A DNA stretch of 64,000 bases from the NCBI GenBank assembly GCA_036937835.1, contig CM072880.1:2171501-2235500 (forward strand), read 5' to 3'. The DNA comes from Pampus argenteus (Eukaryota; Chordata; Actinopteri; Scombriformes; Stromateidae). The translations under genes were made by a program, and so were the position numbers. Each line of letters opens with the position of its first letter. The first letter of the stretch is position 1. Below the pieces are notes generated by a model, which searched no databases, was not told the origin of the DNA, and worked only from the letters and a program-made list of their open reading frames with translations. Positions 1-12,300 of the stretch are shown piece after piece.

Positions 1-385
1 GCCGGAGCTGCACCAGAAAAACTTGATCCCCAGAGAGGAGCTGTGTCCGCTGTTTGGAAGATTTTTGGTCCGACGTAGAGTGTGTGGTGTGCCCTCTCGA
101 GATTCGGAGGCTTCGGGAACACATACCCTCCCTCGGCAGCTTGGACATGAGCTCGACTGGGTCGCGATCATTTTCGCTACCCTCAAGGATGTTTTATAAT
201 TCCCCACGGGACCTATTCTTCTGTTCGAAACAATCCAAGAGTGAATTATTCTGCTGCAGCTGCAGTGAATCTTTCAAAGTTTTTACTAGCCAACGCTTTT
301 GTGTGGTTGAGACTATCAAATAAAAGCATTTATTTCTTCACAAAGTGAGTCAGCGGAGGATTGAACTCTGGCTGTGAAGCTTCGT
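1..385 (-). mobile_element. decayed L1-like LINE, ORF1 fragment (antisense, in drosha intron)
   Basis: Reading the - strand gives a degenerate protein resembling the ORF1 (transposase_22) coiled-coil and RNA-binding part of fish L1/Tx1 LINEs. In order: RVQSSADSLCEEINAFI, a frameshift, LVKTLKDSLQLQQNN, a region like the ENRSRR-N motif (QKNRSRG), LEGSENDRDPVELMSKLPRE, a frameshift, and PKPPNLERAHHTL (compare the PxxIERAH motif). It has at least one stop and two frameshifts. It is cut by the window edge. The family level is secure from motif order; the exact family is unknown. Confidence 0.6.
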
Positions 386-3300
386 AACGTTACAGTTTTA
401 CCAGCTGACATGACTACTTGCAAATTCGCTGTGAATGTTCTCACTCAAATCACAAAAACACAAAATGTCCCCTCCGACTTGACAGCCAATCATGACACTT
501 ATGGTGTTGTGACAATACTCACAGTCCACTTTGTCCTTTTAAAAAAAATACAATAATAATCACAGCCATTAAATACTGTCATTTTGCTGCACTAATGGAT
601 GGTGAGTGAGTACGTCGGCTGCATGTGATTGAAATTCTCCAGACAACAAATTTGAATGATTTTCATATTTGGTTAGAAAGTTTTCAGCCTTGCAGACCAC
701 TGATTGAAATAGTATGACTTGTCACCCCCCCTCCCTGCTGAATCCTCCTGATGGCTTCTCTGTCATACAAATCTGAGAGGGGACAGATGGACGCAGACTA
801 GCAAGCCAAACACCAGCCGGGTGGTATGACGGCTATGGGGGTGGGGAGTTGTGCAGCAGGCCAGGGAGATAGATGGACAGAGGGTGAGATAAATCCTATG
901 GTCCACTTGAATCCTAGTGTATTTCTAGATTAACACATCAGAATGGGTCTTCACACAGCACATTACCAAACCAATGAGATGCGGTGCAAAACTGAAAGAC
1001 TCTTAAGTTTCTCTCTGTTACACCCTGGAAGACTTTTGTCCTATTTGTCGGCATGTTTCATTCACACATGGGTGATCAGTCCCATAACCTCCTTCTCTCT
1101 CTGTAACAACACAAAGCTGGCTGGTGTCTCCTTTTTTTTTTATTCTCTCCCCCTTCCTCTCCCCTCTTTCCTCTCACTAACACTCCAGGATGTCATTACC
1201 CCAACAGATGTTTTGCACCAGTCCTCTTATGACAAGTCAAAACAAAAGCTCCACAACTCCGGAGGTAAAATTTAGAATTGACTACCTAAGGCAAAGCATG
1301 CATATAATTTCCACCTCAAGACCCAACCAGACAAACAGTGCCCCTGTTTTTTTTTTATTTTTTCTACCTCTCAGTCTCTCTGTTATTCCCTAATTGGTAT
1401 GGCATTCATGGCTGGAGCGCAACAGTTATTTCCGTCCCTTTGTTTTTCTTTCAACACATCACCTTTGCTGGCACTGGTTCCCAAACAACCAGGGCTCTTG
1501 CCGAGGATGGAATCTAGCTTCATTGCACACAGAAGCCCGGAGGAAACAATAGATGCTAATTTTCTAATGACATTACTGTGGAGGTTATTAAAGCATCAGC
1601 AGAGAGGCAGAAAGCATCTTTTTCAGGGGGATGCTGCTCAATTGCTCCCAACCTGGACTTAACAGCAGTGCAATATTGCAGGGAAAAGATGTTGATGCCA
1701 CTGTGCTGTCCTCAGGGAAGAGCCTCTTTTGAGGAGCAATCACCATAATGATGATCTCACTACTTGCCCATGGGCTAATCTTTTGCGTTTTATTAACACC
1801 ACCACACAAGCATACACACTCAAACACCAACTGTAACAAAGGTTGCTGTGACAACAGAGATAGTCACCATGGCGCTGTAATGGTCGCTTTTTGGTAGTAT
1901 GGCATCGCTGCCTTCTTTCTACCTCCCTCACTTCTGGGTGCAGCTCCAAAAAGGTGTTTAGAGCAGCAGGCGATGATCACATGACTCTTACAACCCTTTC
2001 TCTCCATTATGACAGTAACTGTATTCTGATTTAAGGCTTTATTTTGCCAGTAAACTAGAGTTGTCTTATTCTCTCAGTATGCCAGCACAGTGTGTTAGGC
2101 TTACATGCTCTCGCACATGTGAAAAACTTGCCTGGCAACTCCCTCCATGCCAACTCCCTCGCTTCATAAACCTCCTCCCTCCTACACCGTTCCGACGTTG
2201 GATTGTGGGTGGGTGCATTTCTTTAACTTTACTAAACAGACAATCTGACGTTCATACCAACTTCACAGAGGCTCTTTTTATTACATCCCAGCAACACTTT
2301 CAGTCACTTTTAATATGAACAACTGAGTGTAACACTATGAAAGCCCTCATAGAGAGACATGTGGGCCATTTTCTGACGTTCTCTGTAATGGCTGTCTTTT
2401 CACTCCCGACTGCCAGTGAACCATGATAGACTTCACCAAAGTGCTGATATTAGTTTTCCCATATTTGGAAGATAACCATGACCACGGATAGAAGCCTCTG
2501 TTCTGGACTTAGGGCTGCTTTTATGTTGGTATTGATCGGCAACGCTATCTCTTATCGATTTGTCTGCAGCACTACTATGTTTGATGGATTGATTGGCAGC
2601 CTGTAGCTAGAGACCAATTTGTCAGGGAGCATCGGACCTTGTCAGAGAAGAGCACCATTATGTCCCAATCATGGATGGCCAACCGTCCCCAGGGTTATGT
2701 GGGAGTAGTGTGTGTGTGTGTGTGTGAGGTTATAGTGGTGTTTCCTATTCACGGTTGGCTTGTGAGCCTTGAGTATGTGCAAGACAGAGCCTGTGTCTTG
2801 ATTCCTCTGTGGGTTAGCGCAGCGCTGACTGAAGCCCACCTTTAAGTGGAGATCATAGGCGGTTTCACCAACTTACCTTTCATTTTGCTTTTAACTTCAA
2901 CTCCCATAATGGGTAGGCCGTTGACATTCCACTAAACATGTTTGCATACGTTTTTTTTGTTCCCCCTTTTTTCTGTTTGTAGCACAAGAGCTCCATCCTC
3001 CAAATGGCTGTGATTCAGCTGCTGCACATGATGATTTGTTCACCCAGTAATTATACCTTCCTCGTGCTGGGAGAGAGAGAGAAGGGAGGGAGGAAAAAAA
3101 AAACCTGTTGTTATTCTTAAATCCCCACTCGATGCTGGCTTAATCATTGTCTGCCTTGTCTTTGGAATGGCTGTAATTGAAACATTAGCTGTTCGGGTCT
3201 ATATACAGCATGTGGGCGGATCGCATGCGCCTTGTGGACGGATTTTAATCACAAGCCGACAAAACTTGTGTGTACTTCACTTCCTCTTTCTCTCTTTCTT

Positions 3301-4500
3301 TTTTTTTTCCCTTTTGGTGTTTGCTTGTTCTCTCTGTATGCATGTTTCCTTCGCTTTAGATGCATCCTCTTCATGTGCATTTTACGGCAATTTGCTGCAA
3401 AATCACTACGTCGAAAGCAAGTGATCCATTAGCTAGTGCTATTGACTTTTCTTTAAGCAATGCCATCCTCGACAGCCGAGAAGCCTTGCTGTATCCACAA
3501 GCAGGCTTCGTATAGACTTGATATGTACTTACTGCTTCTCAGCTCAGTCCCAGGCTAAGAGACAAGCAACCAGAAGGAAGAATTTGCTCAAACGTATTGA
3601 CCACATTCATGAATTTTTCATTGGCTGCTCAAGGCGATGGGTTTGGCAGATGGGTGGGTTGAGAAGATGAGGCGTCCATTTGATGCCCCTGACCACCTTG
3701 AACCTTTTAAACACCTGACTGATACTGTACTTTAGAGGCCCTCAACTCATCTATATCACCACTGTTACTCACCCAACATTAGACCCCAGGCCCAAAACAT
3801 CCTCTGACTGGCGTTGTCCTTGGCAACGACTTAAAAACCACAGCTTACTCTGTCTTTTCTCTCTCTGTGCGTCTGTCTGTTTTTCAGTCTCTGTCTCTCT
3901 ACCATTTGATCTTGTGTGGTTATACCTCAGTGCTGGGTTTAGGAAACATGTTGAACTTGCCCATATTTCTCTCCACAGGCGAAAGCGGTCCAGTGCTGTC
4001 AATATGTGTCTCCAGAGACATGCACACCTCTCAAAGCCAATTCCCACCATTTCTCCACCCGTACGCTTAAATCCACATCTCTGCCCCCCACCTAACTCCC
4101 CAGTGGGTGGTGGATATGCAGACCTGTGGGTCTGAAAATGAGATGTTGACTCATTTGCTTTTATTTCGCCACCCCCCATTGGGGCTGCTGATGGCACCTG
4201 AAAGCACTTGGGCAAAGGAATCCACTGTGTCCCCGACATCGAGCCATCTGTCTCGCACCACTACAGTTTTACAGTTTTTACATCTACTGCAGAGTCATAC
4301 AGATATTATAAAATAGCCCCTACTGATAAACTAAACCTAAGACTTTAATTAGGGGTGCAATTGATTGTTAATATAATACTGGTGAAGAGTGTTTTTATTT
4401 TACAGCCTGCACGTATCACATTGTGTATTATTTTTACCATGTGTACAGACTCTTAACCGGCTCATCTGTCTTCCTCTCCCTTTATTTTCTCTCTTTGCAG
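386..4500 (+). other. drosha intron sequence, no exon found
   Basis: I searched this stretch for the RIIIDa exons that should precede the 4501 exon (motifs such as EALIGAVYLEG) and found none. It holds a GT run near 2709-2727, T-rich tracts and scattered pyrimidine-rich DNA. ORFs here have no family resemblance. Confidence 0.7.
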
Positions 4501-4545
4501 GACCTACGTGAGGTCTGGCTCAACTACCCATCACACCCCCTGCAG
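4501..4545 (+). CDS. drosha: drosha exon (45 nt), linker after RIIIDa
   Basis: The exon encodes DLREVWLNYPSHPLQ, matching human DROSHA 1073-1087 with one change (L to S). The acceptor is a clear pyrimidine tract ending in ttgcag. The exon is phase 0 at both ends, so skipping it would keep the frame. The donor is cag|gttggt, the weakest of the drosha donors in this window. The preceding coding exon is not in the window. Confidence 0.95.
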
Positions 4546-7500
4546 GTTGGTTGAGAGATGTTTTATTATTGATGTTTATTTTGGCGAGGTGCCTCTTATT
4601 AAAACTTACCAAACCCCCAACACACTAAAGCGGTCTTCCATCTTTGAAGTTTCCAGACTGAATGTATGTTTTACTGTGTGTGTGTGTGTGTGTGTGTGTT
4701 GTAACAGAGGTGGGCACGCTTTAAGTTATGTTGCCTGAGGCTGATTGAGTCCTTTATAGCTGTCACAAGGCTCACAAGTAGCCTTCAACTAGTCTTTTTT
4801 GTTCTGATCGAGACCCTAATCCTCTCTTTCATTTGCTCCGTCTCTCTTCTTCTTCGCCGTTGCTCCTTTCTCACCTCTTTCTCTGCCACTCCTTTCTCCC
4901 CTCCTTTTCACAAACTCTGTCTCTTCACTCTTTCTTTCACTGTTCTGCCGTTCTTTGCTTTACATGATCTGCCCAGAAACACTGAACATGTCAACAGTGT
5001 TTGTTTGAAATTAGGATTTGGAAGAAGAGATCAAAGATGCCATAACAGGATTACAGTCCCGAATCATATCGGGCCTCCAGGGACCGTCAGGCATCCTTCT
5101 CTCTGATGTGTTTGTGAGGAGAAAGTGTTTCTTTGTGTGTATGCCGAGACTCGTCTTTAAGCGCTTCATTCTCTTCATCTCCCTGCATGTGCACAAGTGT
5201 CTCTGCATTTTTATATGTACATCTTTGCATATCCATGTTTGGCCCAAAATAACAGTGTGTTCTTGTTCATCTGCATCTCTGTATATATTTGTTTTTTCCC
5301 CCGACTTTGCCCCCTCACCCTTTTTTCTTTTTTCTTTTTTTCATCCCAAAATGCTGAAGATCCACTGAGCGGCTGGATGTTTTTGTTGATCTTGTCAGTG
5401 CTCAGAATAAACCTGCTGTATCCAGCAGTCTGTTTTCCTGGTGAGTTGCACAGTAGAGGCCCCAGCGGTGGGCACCGTGGTTAGGGTGGAGCCCCAGGGT
5501 CAGCCCTACAAACGCTCTGTGGTACGAGGGGGAACCTTCACAGTGTGCTGCATGAGTAGTCATTAGCCGCTTCAGAGCAACGGCCTCATTACCACACACA
5601 GTGCGTGGCTGAGGTTTACTCTGGGTGGTCCCTTGCCAGTGGGGTAACGCCTCTTAAATTGTACCAACCTCTTGATAGCTTGATAGCATCCTGACCTTTT
5701 GGCTTTGAGATAATATAATCAAAGCAGTTTCACACAAGGAAAAACACCTTTCCCTTCTTTATTTATTTAAATGATGATAATTGATTAAAGCCCCCTTGAG
5801 TTTAGGCTAGACCATGATGCCCACCCCTCCATACCCCCTCCCCTACCCACCAAGATGAGAATGCCAAAAGCGAGGTGAAAGAGGAGCTGCCTTAATGAGG
5901 TTTGAGCGGATGGCGATGGCAGCTCGCCATGGCGTGGGTAATTATGCGTACAGCCGTCTTTGGCATACATGCATACATTAGCCTTGCCACCAGCGTGCCC
6001 TACGGAGCACGGTAGAACGCTTCGTGGTTGACAGGCACATCTTTATGTCTTTCGTGTTCACTCGATTCGCACCAGCGCATCATCACCCTCGGCTCTCCAC
6101 AATGATTTACCAGAACGTCATTTACGTCGAGTCCGGATTTCAGACTTTCTCCTATATGAGTGTCAGGCTTCGAGGGGCTCAGAAGACCTCAGCTCTGATT
6201 CAGCTTTCTGTCTGGACTGAGCTGAAAGTGATGCTTTGAAGCTATTTCAAAAGTGTATATGTATATATATATATATATAACTACTGTTGATTCCCCCCCT
6301 TCACTTCGTTTGAAGCCTTGCTGTTGGCCATTCCCCCCGTAGGATAGCTAGCGCCTATGAGTGCTGAACTCGTCAGAAGTCATTAGTTGTGATGCATGAC
6401 ATTTAAATGCCTTCTGTTAATTAACAGAAGGGGAAAAAAGGCGTGTTTCTTAGGACATATTGGAAGATGGAACTATGACATTCCCGGCAGCGCTTTTTCA
6501 ATTAAACTACTGCATTTAAAAATACATCTACACAGTTGCCTGACATGGAAGACTCTGAGGAAAGCTGTTTACTTATCATTTCTTCATGAAAACACAGACA
6601 AAGAAGATGCTGGGAAATGAAGAAAGTGGCCATCTTCCCCTTGAGAGCCTTCAGTTGTTGCTTTGGTCATTCTTATTTTTGGGGTACTAACAAGGTCAAT
6701 TGAATGCGCCTTATTTCCCCTTGAATGTCCAAATGAAATTATGTTGGCTCAATGTTTCGTTTTCTTTAGAAAAGATGTCTTGCTCAAGCTTTACAGTTGT
6801 ACCACGCAGAGACCAATTAGAGGTTTCTAGCAGCCTAATTAATGCACCCATGAGGATATCACATGATTCAACAAACATGTATGCACATATTTTCTTAGCA
6901 TATCATTTCTTTTTCTAATGAGCATGAGCAAATATTGTAGTTAAATTGAGTAGCATCTTTTTGTTGAACCCATCTACCTCTGAACTCACCAAGCCCTAAA
7001 TAATCTACAGCAATTTTCACTACTAAAAACCTTCCTTTAAATACTCAAATACACAGTTAGAGCAAGTGAGCAAACTTACAGTATGGCTACTCAGAGGCTC
7101 ATCAGATTCAGACAGAGAGAGAGAGAAAGCGAGCTGTTTGTCTGCTGCAGATCTTTTACAATTCGTTTTGAGATGGAGTAAAAACACAGTTAAACAAGCC
7201 CTCAAGCAGCAAATACTGCAGAGGTTCATGTTATTTAAGGACTTTATCTGACATGCTTATGTGGGATGACTTTAAGTGGTCCTGCTTGTTGTTCCTGCAC
7301 ACATATTTGCTGTTTTTATATTCCAAACTTCCTTTTCAATTTCATCTCTCATCGGTTGGTTTATTCTGTCATTGAATAATACATGAACATTTGCAAAATG
7401 TGTACAAACAGCAATAAAGAAACCTAAACACAAATTACAGATTCAGTAGAATATGAAACGTGTATATGGGAAGAAAAAATAATCTATAAAAAATGAAATA

Positions 7501-9332
7501 AATCAAAACATTTATGAATAGCACAAAACAAGATGTTATCATTAAAATTGAATCATGGCATAAGAATAAATTAATAAAAGTTATTTCCAAAAAAACACAA
7601 AGCAACAAAGACTACAACAAGCCTGTGCTACTTTACTGCATTAAATGAAAGTTTTATCATGCAGTAATATACACTACTGTGAAAAGTACGTATGCTAGAA
7701 TTAACACTTATTCACCCCAACTCAAAAATGTATTAACTTTAATCACTTCATCTTCTGGTAGAAGCCACACATGAACACATGAACACTGCCGGTGAGGCTT
7801 TTAGCTGCGTCACTGTGTACAGCGATTCAACACCAGGACTTCTACGCTGATGCATTAAATCATCAACGTTTAGAGGGCAGTCCTGATGCCAAAAGTCTTA
7901 AATTGCCTGATTATCCCTTCAAACATGAACTTAAAACGAAACCATATCTCTGACTTGTGACTGAATGACTCTTTGACCAGGTCCAGGAGCCTCAGACGGA
8001 CCGGCAGCTCATCGAGACGTCTCCAGTCCTGCAGAAACTGACCAGCTTCGAGGACTCTATTGGCGTTCTGTTCACACATGTACGCCTGCTGGCCAGGGCC
8101 TTCACCCTGAGGACTGTGGGCTTCAACCACCTCACCCTGTAAGTACAGTCTGCGTTTGTTTGTGGATAATAGAGTTACAGCCAATTAAAATGCGTAGTGA
8201 GGCTCTAGCTGGCCAGACTGTGTCTGTTTTTTCCCTTCAGAAGTGATGATGTATTATAATGTATAATATGATCTGAGATGCTGGGAGTTTTTATCCTACA
8301 TCAAGCACTTTAAATTGTTGTATCTGTTGTAAATGCAGCAGCCGCCTCCTCCCACATGATCATTATGTTTACCCTACTGCGTCTTATGAATGTTCTTGCA
8401 GTCACTAACACTTTCTGTACAACAAGAAATGTTTTTGAATGTCATCTTCAAAGTAGCTTAATGAAAGATTCACTCGGTTTTTTTTTGGCATAATGCCTAA
8501 TTCAGTGAGAGATACAGAGAGAGGGAGGGAGGGAGAGAGGGAGGGAGGGAAAGAGAGAGAGAGAGGGAGGGAGGGAAAGAGAGAGAGAGAGGGAGGGAGG
8601 CCCGGGGGACTCTGAAGTCCCCATATCTGTCGTCTGCCTGTACCTGGGAGGCCGTAACCCCATTGCCCCATGGGAAATGGGGTTTTGATTCACTGGGTTG
8701 TCCAGGGCAGAAGGTTTGAAATTTCTCTTTTTTCTCTCTTTCTCTCATTGTCATACTTCTCTGCACTCTGTGAATTCGTGGATTCTCATTTATTTATTTA
8801 TTTATTTTTATCCAGACTTAATTTATTTTTGCATTTTACATTACAGTAATGAACTCTATTCTGTGCATTTGATTTTTTGTCGCTGTTAATTGCACAGCGA
8901 CGCTGACTTTGGAAATGCTTTTTCCTCGCCGTCTCTGTTATGACATTTGTTCAATAGGCAGTAAAGTTCCCAACTTCTCCGGAGCTGATTTGATATTGAT
9001 CAGAGAGCGTCTTGGTCTGTTTGTAACAAACACGACATTGCTGCGTAGCGACGCCGTGACCTTGCTCGTTCATTGATACAATGCAAGTTTGAAAAAGATT
9101 TTAGCAATTTTAAATGATTTTCCCTAATGAGATTGTTGACTCCAATTTGTGTTCTTTTCTGATTTTATGTATGAGAGGGTTATTTCCAATGAAAGCTTAA
9201 CTCACTTCTGAGCAACACAACACAATAGTGAGTTTGACAGCTAAAACAAATTAGCGTTGGCAGCTCACCTCTGATATCTTATTGGCAGGCTGCACTCTGT
9301 AATTGCTTGCTTAGGTTTGCCACAATGACATT

Positions 9333-9364
<32 letters not shown>

Positions 9365-12300
9365 CTCTCATGTACACACACACACACACACACATACTGT
9401 ACACTGCTGTGTATGTTCTAATCAATCACTTATATGTCAAATCTCTCCCCACTCATGGTCAGTAAAGTCGATTAGAGGTTTGTCTCCTGCTGAGCTTTTC
9501 TTTGAGGACTTTCCAACTCAAGGTTGATACCGATGGTATTTTTTAAATTGGTAGCATCACATCCATAATAACTTAACACACTTTATGCCGGGTGGTTTAA
9601 TGTGTTATTGTTCATTTTCCCAGAGCAAAAAGGAAAGAATTCTTATATTTTTCAGGGTGATTTATGTTCATCAGCTCATTAGTGGCCAAAGGCAGGTTGA
9701 CCTAAATAGAGCCGTCTGACTTGAAAGCTGGAACAGAGCAATGGCTGCCCATGAGGACCAAAGGTTATACCGAAGTAGGTCACGTTGTCGTGATGGAGAG
9801 AAGAACGAGGTCAGATAACGGAAAGGAAGGTCAGACAATAAGGTAGACGGCAGATGAGGAGACAGGACCCAGGTTGGCCTTCGGCCTATCGCTTTATGCA
9901 GAAGTAGAGGACAAACTGACCTAGAAGAAGACAGCAAGGATGGGAGTTGACCCTGTCGAGAGGCGGCGGAGACCGGAGGCTACCTTCAGACAGCAGAAAT
10001 GGAGGGAGTTGGCCCCCAGGCGCTGGGCTTCCTATCTCCTCTCACAGCGGAAGAACTGGGTGTTGCAAGAATTTCACTGTTAGTGAAAAAGGATCCAAAA
10101 CCTCTCCTCGAGTTCAGTATTTGTTAAATGAAAGTACATTTCACTGTGCATAGTTATCATAGAGTAGAAACATTTATACATGCAATGATATTTAAAAGCT
10201 GAAACAGCAATTCCTCAGTAAGGCCAACATACATGATAAATAAAAATTCAATATGTTTATCACGCATGCGGTGTGGATCTTTAACTCCAACACGTACAGC
10301 AATTTATCTCCTTCATAGTTGTCAGTTTCAGTCAGAAAACGGTGTTTAATGGTTGTATGAATAAACAAGTGTCAGCGTGCTGACGTGATGCCAATATCTT
10401 CTGTTTACTTTCAATTATGTAAGTCAGTTTCTGGAACAAAGCTTCAGTGGATCTATATTTAAACAAATCAAATGTAATTCAAGTTTCATTCTTGTTGTAA
10501 CTCTGAAGACAAGGTGATATTTTTCTTTTGGATTTATGATCCATTTAGAACGGGCTCGAGGAAACCATGAGGTTACAGTATATATATATATATTGATATT
10601 CCTGTACGTAGTGCAATTTATTCTTATTTCTTTTCTATAGCTTTTACCCCAAATTGCAGTCTCTGCATGTTTGATTTCAAACTCTACTTGCCCTCCTGCC
10701 TCCCGTAACACAGTAGATTACACATTTAAACCTTACACAAGCATGCACATATGGAACAAGAACATAATTTCCCTACGAACGGAGAAGGGGGGAAAAAATG
10801 GCGCTCCCCTCCCGTTTTTCCTGTCGCCGCCTCTTCAGAGGGGCTGTTAAAGGTATTTTAGATCAAAGTCAAAGGCGAATAAAGACCTCGGCTCCACACT
10901 TTACTTCAATTTCCCCCGCCGTACTGGAGCATTGTGCTTCTGCTGTTGAAGTGAATAAGGGATGGCTCTTTGTGCCGGTTCACACAGCAGCACATTCCTC
11001 TTTGACCCGCTCTATCTCTACTTTTTCCTTCTATCTCCTCTCTTCTTCTTCTTCTTCTTCTTTTTTTTCCCCCTTTCGTCTCTCACTGTCACTCTGCTGA
11101 TCCCTTTCTCGCTCTGCCTCCTATTGGACATGAAATTAGCTTAATTCACTCGGTTTCTAGCCAGTATATGCTCCCAGGCATACCCCGTTCCCAGCTCACA
11201 TATAGTATATACGGTCGATCCACCGCAAACCTCTTTACACACGTGTTCACATGTACAGACTCCCACTGGCCTCCAGTTCCCTCCTCTGTAAAGCTCTTAT
11301 CCCGTCTCATCTCAACCTCCGCTCTACTCAGAGTCTTTTCATTAAGAAGCTCTGTGATTATTTTTAATGCGGGTGTGTGTGTCAGTGACGGCGTGTCCCT
11401 CCCCTTACCAATGAAACCAATGAATTCATGTCATATACATAAAAATAGAGACATTTTTGAGTTTTAAATATTAAAATACCTTCTCTTCTCCTCATGAAAA
11501 AAAAACAGCTTTTGATCAGTTACAAGTAAATCCTTCACATCATATAAAACCACTCGAGTTTGTAGAAAGGAAATTAATCAACAGTTTGATAATCATCCAA
11601 AGTGAAAGTCCTTCATCAAGCGATTTGTCAAACTTTCTGTCTTTCCAGCTTCTTAAGATCTGCAGATCACAGTAAATGATGAGACGTGAGTTGTTTTCTT
11701 TCAGGCATTTCATAAACTAAATCATCAAAAATCAACAGGTGAATCTATAATGAAATAATATGTCACAGATCAGAGGTTTGTGTTCGGATGTCAGTTGGCA
11801 AAAACCTTTTTTTTTACACTTCTAAAAGTGCTGTGGCTGGAATTGATTGATTGATTTAATAATAATAATCATTTCATCCTCCGCCCTCAGATCTAACAAT
11901 GTGGATGAGGGAGGTAAAGATGGAGGCAACCAGTCCTATAATTAAATAAATCTCAGAAAACGCTGTTGTTCCCAAGATCCCTTCAGGAGTCACATCATGA
12001 CATAAACGGTCAATCGGTCGATCAATACAAAATGTAGCTTTTGACTGTTGATCAGACAGAACACGCAGTTTAAACGTTGTGACGGGCAGATTTCTGATCA
12101 GTTGATTGATCAGATAATAGTTGCCATTTCACTGACTTTCGCTCAGATTTCTTGGGATCGGCTGTGACTCAGAAATAACAGAGACGCCAGAAAACGGACA
12201 CTAAACGTGACCTTTTCCTCTCTTTGACGCCCGCCTCCTCCTCGTCTTCTACCTCTGCATCTTGCTCTCTCATCTTCAGTCCTTCCCCTCCTGCGAGGAG

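Noticed and set aside
54..323. An 89-codon + strand open frame at the left edge.
   Set aside because: It is the shadow of the antisense LINE ORF1 relic; the + strand protein resembles nothing, while the - strand shows ordered ORF1 motifs.
3769..4239. A 156-codon - strand open frame, among the longest outside the known exons.
   Set aside because: Its composition follows the local pyrimidine-rich DNA, it has no domain or repeat structure, and it lies inside a drosha intron with no splice context.
1..4500. A possible RIIIDa exon of drosha.
   Set aside because: None of the expected motifs (EALIGAVYLEG, EEAKQLFGRL) can be found, so these exons must lie upstream of the window.
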